DNA of 47,064 nt. Origin: Flavobacterium suncheonense GH29-5 = DSM 17707 (GTDB lineage Bacteria > Bacteroidota > Bacteroidia > Flavobacteriales > Flavobacteriaceae). The first letter of the stretch is position 1; each line of letters starts with the position of its first letter. Positions 24,452 to 33,407 of the stretch are shown in pieces. Location: positions 1 through 47,064 of the forward strand of contig NZ_AUCZ01000016.1 in the NCBI RefSeq assembly GCF_000430025.1, written 5' to 3'. The translations under genes were made by a program, and so were the position numbers. A model generated the notes under the pieces. That model was given only the letters and a program-made list of their open reading frames with translations. It was not told the DNA's origin and searched no databases.

Positions 24452-25894
24452 ATGGTATTGAGCAGATTTTGGCTGGTAATTTTTATTTCCTCGATTGCTT
24501 TTGTGGTTATCGGCTTGTTTTCGGGTAACAGTTACTCCATCGATTACGTACTGAACGGCAAAAAAGACGAACCGATTCTAATCGCCGAAAAATACCTGAA
24601 CGAAGTTCCGGTTTTCATCAAAGACAGCCTCGAAAAAGCACCGGAGAACACCATCGTCATCAATACCGTAACATCCGATCCGGACACGACTTACGTGTAT
24701 AAGAACAAAACGGTAAAAATTTTCAGTGACGTACAAAAATCGGATGGTTTACTGCCTACCTGTAAAAGCACTTTAGTGGATCTGATTCTTCCGTTAATTG
24801 CGTACCTGGCTTTTTTCTGCGGTCTCATGGAACTTTTAATTATTTCCGGCGCTTCCGGGAAATTAGCTAAAGTACTAAGCCCTGTATTTGTCAAAGTGTT
24901 TCCGAGTATTCCGAAAAACCACCCGTCGATTTCTTATATGACCTTAAATTTTGCTGCAAATTTCCTGGGATTGGATTCCGCAGCCACTCCATTCGGTTTA
25001 AAAGCCATGGAAAGTTTACAGGAAATCAATCCCGAAAAAGACAGAGCCAGTGATGCACAGATTATGTTCATGTGTCTGCACGCTTCGGGACTCACTTTAA
25101 TTGCCACCTCCATTATCGGGTACCGCGCCGCTGCTGGAGCCACCAACCCAGCCGATGTAATGTTGCCGTGTATCATCACCTCACTTATAGGAACCATTGC
25201 GGCTTTTCTGATTGTGGGTGCGAAGCAAAAAATCAATTTCAAGAGTGCTTCTCTGCTGGCTGTTCTGATGGCATTAATCGCCGGAATCATTGGTTTACTG
25301 ATGTATGTCAACCAGTTGGACTTAATCGGTAAAAACTATTTCACTTCCAATCTTTCCGCGTTGATATTGGTCGGAATTATTGCTTTCACGTTGATTTTCT
25401 CTTTCCGCAAGGAAAAGAAATTTACCGAGGCAAACACCACCGTTTTTGAAGCTTTTGTTACCGGAGCCAACAACGGAATTAAAACCGGAGTTACCATTTT
25501 CCCTTATGTGTTGGGAATGTTGGTGGCCATTTCTTTGTTCCGGAACAGCGGATTGTTTGAAATTATCAGCAATTGGATTGCATTTATTTTCTCCAATATG
25601 GGGGTCAGCAAAGAAATTACCGATGCGTTGCCTGTGGCCTTGCTGCGCCCTTTCAGTTCGGCAGGATCACGAGGCTTTTTGATTGATTCCATGAATACCT
25701 TCGGCGCGGATTCCTTAACCGGAAGGTTGAGCAGTATTTTCCAGTGTAGTGCCGAAAGTACCTTTTACGTCATTGCCGTTTACTTCGGTTCGGTAAACAT
25801 TAAAAACACCCGTTACGCTTTAGGAACAATGCTGTTGGTGGATGTAATTTGTGTAATTACGGCGATTTTCGTGGCGAGCTGGTTTTTTCAATAA
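24452..25894 (+). CDS. Fused SpmA/SpmB-like nucleoside-recognition (Gate domain) membrane protein
   Basis: 480 residues with about ten membrane segments. Two Gate-domain halves are visible: the first around LILPLIAYLAFFCGLMELLI to NFLGLDSAATPFGLKAMESL, the second around TVFEAFVTGANNGIKTGVTIFPYVLGMLV to SSAGSRGFLIDSM and QCSAESTFYVIAVYFGSV. In spore formers these halves are separate proteins, SpmA and SpmB; here they are one polypeptide in a bacterium with no sign of sporulation. The substrate is unknown. A 67-residue gene follows directly. Confidence 0.9.
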   Translation: MVLSRFWLVIFISSIAFVVIGLFSGNSYSIDYVLNGKKDEPILIAEKYLNEVPVFIKDSLEKAPENTIVINTVTSDPDTTYVYKNKTVKIFSDVQKSDGLLPTCKSTLVDLILPLIAYLAFFCGLMELLIISGASGKLAKVLSPVFVKVFPSIPKNHPSISYMTLNFAANFLGLDSAATPFGLKAMESLQEINPEKDRASDAQIMFMCLHASGLTLIATSIIGYRAAAGATNPADVMLPCIITSLIGTIAAFLIVGAKQKINFKSASLLAVLMALIAGIIGLLMYVNQLDLIGKNYFTSNLSALILVGIIAFTLIFSFRKEKKFTEANTTVFEAFVTGANNGIKTGVTIFPYVLGMLVAISLFRNSGLFEIISNWIAFIFSNMGVSKEITDALPVALLRPFSSAGSRGFLIDSMNTFGADSLTGRLSSIFQCSAESTFYVIAVYFGSVNIKNTRYALGTMLLVDVICVITAIFVASWFFQ

Positions 25895-26098
25895 ATGAGT
25901 TTTTTAGTAGATTTTGCTTCGGAAATGGCTTTGCAAGGAGCTTATTCACTCTTTAAATGGATTGGAGTTATTTGTAAGTGGCTTTTCTATTTAGGTAGAA
26001 AACCTGTTTCCGTCATTACGCATGAGAATTGGAATCGGAGAATCGGTCTTTTAGTTTTCCTTGTAAATCTCAGCACAATACTTTATCTCCTAAATTAA
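25895..26098 (+). CDS. Small membrane protein following the SpmA/B-like gene
   Basis: 67 residues starting immediately after the upstream TAA. Hydrophobic stretches at about 12-33 and 48-66 suggest two membrane helices separated by a basic loop (GRKPVSVITHENWNRR). No family was recognised. Its exact abutment to the transporter gene suggests co-translation and a partner role, which is inference. Confidence 0.7.
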   Translation: MSFLVDFASEMALQGAYSLFKWIGVICKWLFYLGRKPVSVITHENWNRRIGLLVFLVNLSTILYLLN

Positions 26099-26135
26099 AT
26101 TTATTCTATATCGTAAAGAACTTAAAAACATCCTT

Positions 26136-26164
26136 TTGGACTTCATTAAGTTTCGCTAAATTTA
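26136..26164 (+). promoter_or_regulatory. Putative promoter of the fumarase gene
   Basis: TTG (26136-26138), an 18-base spacer and TAAATTTA (26157-26164), 21 bases before the ATG. Confidence 0.5.
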
Positions 26165-26185
26165 CGCTCCAAAAATTACTAAACT

Positions 26186-27787
26186 ATGGACTTTCTATAC
26201 CAAGACCCGTATCCGATAGTAAAAGACGATACGCAATACCGAAAAATCACTTCCGACTACGTAAAAGTGGAACAATTGGGCGACCGCGAAATTTTAACGG
26301 TTGACCCTAAAGGCCTGGAATTGTTAGCCGAAGAAGCGATGAGCGACGTATCCTTCATGTTGCGTTCTTCGCATTTGCAAAAACTGCGAAACATCATCGA
26401 CGATCCCGAAGCGACCGACAACGACCGTTTTGTGGCTTACAATTTATTGCAGAATGCCGTTGTGGCTGTAGATGGTCAGTTACCTTCCTGTCAGGACACC
26501 GGAACCGCCATCGTAATGGCGAAAAAAGGCGAAAACGTGTACACCGGCGTGGATGACGGCGAATGGTTGTCGAAGGGAATCTTCAATACTTATCAGAAAC
26601 GAAATTTGCGCTATTCGCAGATTGTGCCGATTTCGATGTTTGAGGAGAAGAACTCAGGGTCGAACTTACCGGCGCAAATCGATATTTATGCTAAAAAAGG
26701 AGCTTCCTATGAGTTTCTTTTCTTAGCCAAAGGCGGTGGCTCTGCGAATAAAACCTTCTTATACCAGAAAACCAAATCCTTGTTAAACGAGAAGTCTTTA
26801 GACGAATTCATCCGCGAACGCATTATGGATTTGGGTACTTCGGCCTGTCCTCCGTATCACTTGGCTATCGTAATCGGAGGTACTTCTGCGGAAGCGAATT
26901 TAGCCGCCGTAAAAAAAGCCTCTGCCGGATATTACGACCATTTGCCGACTTCCGGAAACATGGCGGGTCAGGCGTTCCGCGATTTGGAGTGGGAAAAACG
27001 CGTGCAGGAAATTTGCCAGGAAAGCCACATCGGAGCACAGTTTGGCGGAAAATATTTAACACATGATGTCCGGGTGATCCGTTTACCGCGTCACGCTGCA
27101 TCTTGCCCGGTGGGCATGGGCGTTTCCTGTTCAGCCGACCGAAACATCAAAGGAAAAATTACCAAAGACGGGATTTTCGTGGAACAACTGGAAACCAATC
27201 CAAGACAGTTTTTACCGGAAACCGCACCGCATCTGGAAGCACCGGTAGAAATTGATTTGAACCGTCCGATGGCTGAAGTTTTGGCGGAATTGACAAAATA
27301 TCCGATCAAAACCAGATTAAAATTAAACGGAACGTTAATCGTTGCCCGTGATATCGCCCACGCAAAAATCAAAGAATTACTGGATGCCGGAAAACCAATG
27401 CCGGACTATTTCAAAAACCATCCGATTTACTACGCAGGACCTGCGAAAACACCGGAAGGCATGCCATCCGGAAGTTTCGGTCCTACTACGGCCGGACGTA
27501 TGGACGTGTATGTGGACGAGTTTCAAAAGCACGGCGGCAGCATGATTATGTTAGCCAAAGGAAACCGTTCTAAAGACGTAACGAATGCGTGTAACAAATA
27601 CGGTGGTTTCTATTTGGGATCGATTGGTGGACCTGCTGCTATTTTAGCCAAAGAAAACATCCTTTCCGTTGAAGTGGTGGATTTTGAAGAATTAGGCATG
27701 GAAGCGGTTCGTAAAATCACGATTAAAGATTTCCCGGCGTTTATTATTACCGATGATAAAGGGAATGATTTTTTTGAGAACCTTTAA
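26186..27787 (+). CDS. Class I fumarate hydratase, iron-sulfur type
   Basis: Interconverts fumarate and malate in the citric acid cycle. The 533 residues match the single-chain class I enzyme (FumA/FumB). Candidate 4Fe-4S ligands are C102 in SCQDTGTA, C221 in GTSACPPYH, and a cysteine in [16 protein letters not shown] (307 or 315). The C-terminal domain has the conserved GPTTAGRMD and [13 protein letters not shown]. This class is oxygen-sensitive, unlike class II FumC. Confidence 0.95.
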   Translation: MDFLYQDPYPIVKDDTQYRKITSDYVKVEQLGDREILTVDPKGLELLAEEAMSDVSFMLRSSHLQKLRNIIDDPEATDNDRFVAYNLLQNAVVAVDGQLPSCQDTGTAIVMAKKGENVYTGVDDGEWLSKGIFNTYQKRNLRYSQIVPISMFEEKNSGSNLPAQIDIYAKKGASYEFLFLAKGGGSANKTFLYQKTKSLLNEKSLDEFIRERIMDLGTSACPPYHLAIVIGGTSAEANLAAVKKASAGYYDHLPTSGNMAGQAFRDLEWEKRVQEICQESHIGAQFGGKYLTHDVRVIRLPRHAASCPVGMGVSCSADRNIKGKITKDGIFVEQLETNPRQFLPETAPHLEAPVEIDLNRPMAEVLAELTKYPIKTRLKLNGTLIVARDIAHAKIKELLDAGKPMPDYFKNHPIYYAGPAKTPEGMPSGSFGPTTAGRMDVYVDEFQKHGGSMIMLAKGNRSKDVTNACNKYGGFYLGSIGGPAAILAKENILSVEVVDFEELGMEAVRKITIKDFPAFIITDDKGNDFFENL

Positions 27788-27836
27788 ATTTTAGCCGCAA
27801 AGACACAACGTTTTTCGCAGGGTTCACAAAGTTAAA

Positions 27837-27885
27837 AATACAAAGATCGTCTTGTTCAATAAACAGACGGTCTTTGTATTTTATT
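27837..27885. terminator. Strong bidirectional terminator between fumarase and rlmI genes
   Basis: A 14-bp stem (27839-27852 with 27865-27878, one G-T pair) around a 12-base loop, T-rich on both sides. It serves the two convergent genes. Confidence 0.8.
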
Positions 27886-27922
27886 GTATTATTATTTCTC
27901 CTTCGTCAGAATAATAAAAAAG

Positions 27923-29089
27923 CTATTCCACATACAACACCAATCCTTTCAGGTAATGCCCTTCCGGATGGTAAATATTGGTCGGATGATCCGGTCCTTG
28001 CGATAATTTATGCAATACACGGATGTTTCTTCCGGTTTCAATGGCGGCTGCAGCTATCGTATTGTAAAACAACACATCGTCGATTACCTGAGAACAGGAA
28101 AACGTAAACAGAATTCCCTTAGGCGCCAAGGACTTCAATCCGGCAATATTCAGACGTTTGTAGGCCTGAGTAGCGGTATGTTTGCTCTTGATGTTTTTGG
28201 CAAAGGCCGGCGGATCCAGTACAATCAAATCGTATTGCTGGTTGTGTTCTTTCAGAAAATCAAAAACGTCGGATGCTACGGCTTCGTGGTTGCAGTCGTC
28301 GTAGTTCAACTCCATATTGCGTTCGGCCAAAGCCACGGCTTTCTCGGAAATATCTACGGAAGTGACCAGTTGCGCTCCGGCGCTCATCGCGTAAATCGAA
28401 AAGCCTCCGGTATAACAGAACGTGTTCAAAACGCGTTTGCCGTGTGCGTAGTGCGCCAACAGTTTTCGGTTGTCCCGCTGGTCTAAGAAGAAGCCTGTTT
28501 TCTGGCCTTCCACCCAGTTTACGGCAAATAAAATGTTATTCTCTTTGGCAACCGTCTCGGGTTTATCGCCATGCAGGAAGAAATCTTTTCCGGTGTTCGG
28601 AAGGGTTCCGCTGCTTTTGCAGTAAATGGTTTCACAGTAATCGGCAAAATTGGTTTTAATCGCATCGGCGATGGCTTCCATCTGAAAGTAAATCCCGGAA
28701 GAATGCGCCTGCAACACCCAGTTTTTGTCGTAATAATCGATAATTAAACCCGGAATTCTGTCGCCTTCGCCGTGGATTAGACGAAACGCATTGGTTTCTT
28801 CGAGTTTCAACAATTTCAAACGCAGTTCCCAAGCCGATTTTAATCTGTCAGCCCAGAAATTAGTATCGAACGATTCTTTTCCGAAAGTTAAAATGCGTAC
28901 GACTATGCTGCCCCGGTCGCTGAAATATCCAGTTGCCAGATGTTTGTTGTTAGCATCCACCACATCAACCATTTCTCCGTCATGGAGCTCCTGACTCACA
29001 CCATATACGGCTCCACTGAACACCCACGGGTGACGGCGCTGTACCGATTTTTCCTTTCCCGGTTTTAAAATAACTTTCGGATAACTCAT
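27923..29089 (-). CDS. PUA-domain class I rRNA methyltransferase, RlmI-like
   Basis: 388 residues. The N-terminal part (about 1-75, starting MSYPKVILKPGKEKSVQRRH) is a PUA domain, and the C-terminal part is a Rossmann methyltransferase with CYTGGFSIYAMSAGAQ as the SAM-binding loop, VTSVDISEKAV as motif II and IVLDPPAFAKN as the catalytic block. The relative RlmI methylates a cytosine of 23S rRNA at C5; the same target here is inferred. A longer start at 29146 would read through the terminator and a promoter-like site, so ATG 29089 is preferred. Confidence 0.92.
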   Translation of the reverse strand: MSYPKVILKPGKEKSVQRRHPWVFSGAVYGVSQELHDGEMVDVVDANNKHLATGYFSDRGSIVVRILTFGKESFDTNFWADRLKSAWELRLKLLKLEETNAFRLIHGEGDRIPGLIIDYYDKNWVLQAHSSGIYFQMEAIADAIKTNFADYCETIYCKSSGTLPNTGKDFFLHGDKPETVAKENNILFAVNWVEGQKTGFFLDQRDNRKLLAHYAHGKRVLNTFCYTGGFSIYAMSAGAQLVTSVDISEKAVALAERNMELNYDDCNHEAVASDVFDFLKEHNQQYDLIVLDPPAFAKNIKSKHTATQAYKRLNIAGLKSLAPKGILFTFSCSQVIDDVLFYNTIAAAAIETGRNIRVLHKLSQGPDHPTNIYHPEGHYLKGLVLYVE

Positions 29090-29106
29090 ATACTTGTATT
29101 TTGATG

Positions 29107-29114
29107 CAAAGGTA
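29107..29114 (-). promoter_or_regulatory. Putative -7 promoter element of the rlmI-like gene
   Basis: TACCTTTG on the minus strand, an exact consensus match 17 bases before the start at 29089. No good -33 was found at the normal distance. Confidence 0.4.
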
Positions 29115-29117
29115 AAA

Positions 29118-29155
29118 GAAAAAGCATCTTCAGTAGCTTTTACCAAAGATGCTTT
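29118..29155 (-). terminator. Rho-independent terminator of the 3-oxoacid CoA-transferase operon
   Basis: AAAGCATCTT (29121-29130) and AAGATGCTTT (29146-29155) form a perfect 10-bp stem. Read on the minus strand it is followed by T-rich sequence. It sits between the subunit B stop and the next gene's promoter. Confidence 0.8.
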
Positions 29156-29175
29156 CCCATATATTTCAGATTTTT

Positions 29176-29835
29176 TTAGTCGATTACCATTTCCGGAATG
29201 TCGCCTTCGATAAGCAATTCGGCTTCTGTGGCTTTGATGATGTCTTCAACCGAAACACCCGGAGCGCGCTCCAACAGTTTGAACCCTTTCGGGGTAACTT
29301 CCAAAACGGCCAGTTCGGTAACTACTTTTTTCACACAACCTACACCGGTTAGCGGTAAGGTACATCGCTTAAGGATTTTAGATTCGCCGGCTTTGTTTAC
29401 GTGCATCATCGCTACGATAATGTTTTCCGCAGAAGCTACCAAATCCATAGCACCTCCCATTCCTTTGACCATTTTTCCCGGGATTTTCCAGTTGGCGATA
29501 TCGCCGTTTTCCGAAACTTCCATGGCTCCTAAAATCGTTAAATCGACTTTTTGGGCGCGGATCATCCCGAAACTGAAGGCCGAATCAAAAAAACTGGCCC
29601 CCGGTAAGGTGGTAATCGTTTGCTTTCCGGCGTTGATAATATCGGCATCTTCCTCCCCTTCAAAAGGGAAAGGTCCCATCCCCAATACGCCGTTTTCACT
29701 CTGAAATTCCACGGAAATATCGTGACGCACATAATTGGCCACCAAGGTCGGGATTCCGATGCCTAAATTTACGTAATATCCGTCTTTTACTTCTTTCGCG
29801 ATGCGTTTTGCAATTTCTTCTTTTCCTAAGGCCAT
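29176..29835 (-). CDS. 3-oxoacid CoA-transferase, subunit B
   Basis: 219 residues. Together with subunit A it moves coenzyme A from succinyl-CoA to acetoacetate or another 3-oxoacid. The catalytic glutamate lies in VEFQSENGVLGMGPFP, and LGIGIPTLVANYV is near the start. The ATG lies two bases after the subunit A stop. The pair would let the cell use or make acetoacetate; the preferred acid is not clear from sequence. Confidence 0.94.
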   Translation of the reverse strand: MALGKEEIAKRIAKEVKDGYYVNLGIGIPTLVANYVRHDISVEFQSENGVLGMGPFPFEGEEDADIINAGKQTITTLPGASFFDSAFSFGMIRAQKVDLTILGAMEVSENGDIANWKIPGKMVKGMGGAMDLVASAENIIVAMMHVNKAGESKILKRCTLPLTGVGCVKKVVTELAVLEVTPKGFKLLERAPGVSVEDIIKATEAELLIEGDIPEMVID

Positions 29836-29837
29836 GA

Positions 29838-30539
29838 TTAACTTCTTTTTCGGGTGGTACGTTGTTCGATTCGCTTTTCAAATTTCTCGCCCTGGAAAAT
29901 ACGGTTAATCATAATTCCGGGGATGTGAATCTGATTTGGGTCTAAAGTGCCAGCCGGTACTAATTCTTCTACCTCGGCAATGGTAATTTTTGCCGCTCCG
30001 GCCATAGGCGCGTTGAAGTTACGGGCCGTTCCTTTGAAAATAAGGTTGCCGGCTTCATCGCCTTTCCAGGCTTTTACAATCGAGAAATCGGCTTTAAAGG
30101 CCAATTCCATGATGTGCATTTTGCCGTTGAACTCGCGTACTTCTTTCCCTTCGGCTACTTCGGTACCGTAGCCCGCAGGTGTAAAAAACGCTGGGATTCC
30201 GGCTTGCGCCGCACGACATTTTTCTGCAAGTGTTCCTTGTGGGGTTAATTCCACCTCAAGTTCCCCACTTAACATTTGACGTTCGAATTCGGCATTTTCC
30301 CCCACATAGGAAGAAATCATTTTTTTGATTTGTTTTTTCTGAAGCAATAACCCCAATCCGAAATCGTCTACTCCGGCGTTGTTGGAAATACACGTTAGGT
30401 TGGTGGTTCCTTTGCGAACCAGTTCGGCTATGCTGTTTTCCGGAATTCCGCACAGTCCGAAACCACCCAGCATGATGGTCATTCCGTCCTGTATTCCTTC
30501 CAGCGCTTCCTGTACGTTATTAACTTTACGGCTAATCAT
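29838..30539 (-). CDS. 3-oxoacid CoA-transferase, subunit A
   Basis: 233 residues. The N-terminal glycine-rich loop [16 protein letters not shown] binds coenzyme A, and [19 protein letters not shown] and [20 protein letters not shown] are conserved further on. First gene of a two-gene operon with subunit B, and preceded by the PBP1A gene's terminator. Confidence 0.94.
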   Translation of the reverse strand: MISRKVNNVQEALEGIQDGMTIMLGGFGLCGIPENSIAELVRKGTTNLTCISNNAGVDDFGLGLLLQKKQIKKMISSYVGENAEFERQMLSGELEVELTPQGTLAEKCRAAQAGIPAFFTPAGYGTEVAEGKEVREFNGKMHIMELAFKADFSIVKAWKGDEAGNLIFKGTARNFNAPMAGAAKITIAEVEELVPAGTLDPNQIHIPGIMINRIFQGEKFEKRIEQRTTRKRS

Positions 30540-30577
30540 TGTTTTAGTTTGTGTTTGTTTTGGTTATATTAATAAGC

Positions 30578-30602
30578 AAGACGCCACGAAACGCGACGTC
30601 TT
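30578..30602 (-). terminator. Hairpin terminator after the PBP1A gene
   Basis: An 11-bp stem (30578-30588 with 30592-30602, including two G-T pairs) around a 3-base loop, just beyond the stop at 30607. The following minus-strand sequence is only moderately T-rich. Confidence 0.7.
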
Positions 30603-30606
30603 TGTT

Positions 30607-32904
30607 TTAAAAATCGAATTCATCTGTGGTGGTTTCCTCTACCTTAGTCGAGTCGGTTTCCACTTTTTTCGGTGTCCAGCAATCCACTTTGATGGAGAAA
30701 TTTTCCGGTCTTTCAAAGGGTTTCTGCGACACGTTCAACGTCTTGTCTTCGTAACATTTCTTCATGAAAATCCCCCAGATCGGAAGCGCCATTGTGGCTC
30801 CCTGACCCATGTTGGTCTGTTGGAAATGGGCAGCACGGTCTTCGTTTCCTACCCAAACTCCGGCCGCTAAATTGGGCACCATTCCGATGAACCAACCGTC
30901 GGAGTTGTTTTGGGAGGTTCCGGTTTTACCCGCTATCGGATTGCGCAGATTATACGGCACGCCGGTTACTCTTGCCGATTCCGGAGCACTGCCCCAGCGC
31001 AGACGTGATCCGGTTCCGTATTCCGTTACCCCTTCCATCAGTTTAATCATGGTATAGGCCACGTCTTTGCTCATGACGTCACGCGATTCCGGTGTGGGTT
31101 GGTACACCACAACCCCGTTTTTATCCACTATTTTTTCAATTACCTGAGGTTTCATGTAAATTCCCTGATTGGCAAACGTACTGAAGGCCGCCACCATTTC
31201 TTCAACGGTAATGTCTACGGCACCCAGTGCAATCGAAGGCTGTACCGGTATTTTAGACGTTACGCCTAATTTTTTAGTCATGTCCACTACGGCTTCCGGT
31301 CCTACTTTGTCAATCAGTTTGGCCGAAACCGTATTGATGGAATTCGCCAAAGCGGATTTCAGATTCACCATACCGCGGTAATTTCCAGTGGAGTTTTTAG
31401 GCGACCAGTCGGCATCGATGCCGTAACGGCCTTTCGGCATGGTAAACGGTGAATCGTAGATGGAATCACAAGGAGACATTTTTAATTGCTCGATAGCCGT
31501 AGCATACAGGAACGGTTTGAATGTAGAACCTACCTGTCTGGCTCCCTGTCCTACGTGATCGTACTGAAAGTGTTTGTAATTGATACCGCCCACCCACGCT
31601 TTTACATAGCCGGTTTGAGGTTCCATCGCCATCATTCCGGTTTGCAGAAAATGCTTGTAGTAAATAATGGAATCGTGCGGACTCATTAAAGTGTCTTTCT
31701 CGCCTTTCCAGGTGAAGACTTTCATCTTAGTTGGCACTTTAAACGATTTTACAATCTTATCTTCGTCAAAGCCTTTTTCCTTCATGATTCGCCAGCGCTC
31801 GGAATTTTTCATGGCACGGTTGATAATCATTTGGGTTTCTTCCGGAGTAATTCCGGTAAAAGGCGCATTGGGATTGCTTTTTTGACGTTTGTTGAATTCC
31901 TGTTGCAGGTTGGCCAAATGGTCGGTTACCGCTTCTTCGGCATATTGCTGCATTCTGGAATCGATGGTGGTATAGATTTTCAAACCGTCGCGGTAGATGT
32001 CGTATTCGCCTCCCCCGTCTTTTTTAGGATTCTCTTTTACCCATTTTTTCAGAAAATCCCGCAAATATTCTCTGAAATACGTTGCCGTTCCTTCAATATG
32101 ACTCTCTGGAGTGAATTTCAAAACAATCGGTTGCTTTTGAAAATATTCTTTTTTCTCCTTGGTTAAAAAGCCGTTTTTTTCCATCTGGTGCAACACGACG
32201 TTACGACGTTGTGTAACTTTTTCCAATCGTCGACGCGGATTGTACAACGAAGGGTTTTTCAGCATTCCGACAAACATCGCCGCTTCGTCAACCGTTAAAT
32301 CTTTTGGTTCTTTATTCAGATAGATTTTAGCCGCCGAACGAATTCCTACCGCATTGTTCACGTAATCCACGGTGTTGAAATAGTGGGCAATGATTTCCTG
32401 TTTGGTGTACTGACGCTCCAGTTTGGTGGCAATAATCCATTCTTTTGCCTTTTGAATGATACGGAACGGCAGAAATTTAGATCCTTCTCCGTGAAAAAGG
32501 TTTTTGGCCAACTGTTGGGTAAGCGTACTGGCTCCACCGCTGCTTCCTAAACTCAAAGCCGCACGAAGGGTTCCTTTGGTGTCGATTCCGGAATGTTCGT
32601 AAAAACGTTCGTCTTCCGTGGCGATTAAGGCCTTTACCAAATGATCCGGCAATTCGGCATATTTTACCGGAGTTCGGTTTTCCAGGTAGAATTTCCCTAA
32701 GGTTACCCCGTCCGAAGAAATAATTTCCGTTGCCACATTGGAATTCGGATTTTCCAGTTCATCAAACGACGGCATGGAACCGAACAAACCCCAGGAAGCA
32801 AAAAGGAAAAATAAAATCACTCCGCCAAAACAGTAGAAAAACAGTTTCCAGAACTTTTTTATGTAAGACGAAAAGTCTTCTTTTTTAGTGTTGATTTGAG
32901 CCAT
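30607..32904 (-). CDS. Penicillin-binding protein 1A, bifunctional
   Basis: Polymerises glycan strands and cross-links peptidoglycan at the inner membrane. 765 residues: a membrane anchor at about 22-42; a GT51 glycosyltransferase with ATEDERFYEHSG (E97) and GGASTLTQQLAKN (123-135); and a transpeptidase with S460-TFK, S522-I-N524 and K660-TGT in AGKTGTSQNNSDG. All catalytic motifs are present. The ATG lies two bases after gldH, forming the operon ricT-gldH-PBP1A. Confidence 0.96.
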   Translation of the reverse strand: MAQINTKKEDFSSYIKKFWKLFFYCFGGVILFFLFASWGLFGSMPSFDELENPNSNVATEIISSDGVTLGKFYLENRTPVKYAELPDHLVKALIATEDERFYEHSGIDTKGTLRAALSLGSSGGASTLTQQLAKNLFHGEGSKFLPFRIIQKAKEWIIATKLERQYTKQEIIAHYFNTVDYVNNAVGIRSAAKIYLNKEPKDLTVDEAAMFVGMLKNPSLYNPRRRLEKVTQRRNVVLHQMEKNGFLTKEKKEYFQKQPIVLKFTPESHIEGTATYFREYLRDFLKKWVKENPKKDGGGEYDIYRDGLKIYTTIDSRMQQYAEEAVTDHLANLQQEFNKRQKSNPNAPFTGITPEETQMIINRAMKNSERWRIMKEKGFDEDKIVKSFKVPTKMKVFTWKGEKDTLMSPHDSIIYYKHFLQTGMMAMEPQTGYVKAWVGGINYKHFQYDHVGQGARQVGSTFKPFLYATAIEQLKMSPCDSIYDSPFTMPKGRYGIDADWSPKNSTGNYRGMVNLKSALANSINTVSAKLIDKVGPEAVVDMTKKLGVTSKIPVQPSIALGAVDITVEEMVAAFSTFANQGIYMKPQVIEKIVDKNGVVVYQPTPESRDVMSKDVAYTMIKLMEGVTEYGTGSRLRWGSAPESARVTGVPYNLRNPIAGKTGTSQNNSDGWFIGMVPNLAAGVWVGNEDRAAHFQQTNMGQGATMALPIWGIFMKKCYEDKTLNVSQKPFERPENFSIKVDCWTPKKVETDSTKVEETTTDEFDF

Positions 32905-32906
32905 GG

Positions 32907-33407
32907 CTATTTTGTATTTTCAATTCTAAAACCAATTTCAGAAATACCAGGCAATTGTTCCATTCCGGCCACCTTACCGGTTTCACGAACCGCCTGCTCG
33001 ATACTTACGACATATTTTCCGGGTTTGGGAAATTTAGCCTTTTCCTTATACCACAACTTGCTTTCCTTTACATCGGAAAAACCATCACCCATTAAACTTC
33101 CGTCCGGGTGGGCCATCAAGTACTCTAATGTATCCACCTTGGTTACGCCGTCGGGCTGCAGCATCGAGATAATCAGAAACAGGTTGTTAAACGGATAATC
33201 ATTGTTGTTGCGGATGTTGACAAACATATTGTACTTGCTAACCGTATCTTGCTGCTCAAAAGAGAATACAATTTTTTGCTTTTTATGCCAGGAGCCGTCA
33301 ATTTCGCGGTATTCGTCAAAAACGCGCTTCTTATCACAGGATACCAGTAACAGTACAACTGCCAATGCCAGCAGCAAGCCGTTATTCTTTAGGCGTGTTT
33401 TTATCAT
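32907..33407 (-). CDS. gldH: Gliding motility lipoprotein GldH
   Basis: 166 residues. A signal peptide with lipobox LLLVSC (lipidated C24) is followed by DKKRVFDEYREIDG. The body includes the conserved WYKEKAKFPKPGKYVVSIEQAVR and ISEIGFRIE. GldH is one of the lipoproteins needed for flavobacterial gliding and the associated type IX secretion. The frame is open further upstream, but that part overlaps the ricT tail in another frame, so ATG 33407 is the start; the overlap with ricT is 26 bases. Confidence 0.9.
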   Translation of the reverse strand: MIKTRLKNNGLLLALAVVLLLVSCDKKRVFDEYREIDGSWHKKQKIVFSFEQQDTVSKYNMFVNIRNNNDYPFNNLFLIISMLQPDGVTKVDTLEYLMAHPDGSLMGDGFSDVKESKLWYKEKAKFPKPGKYVVSIEQAVRETGKVAGMEQLPGISEIGFRIENTK

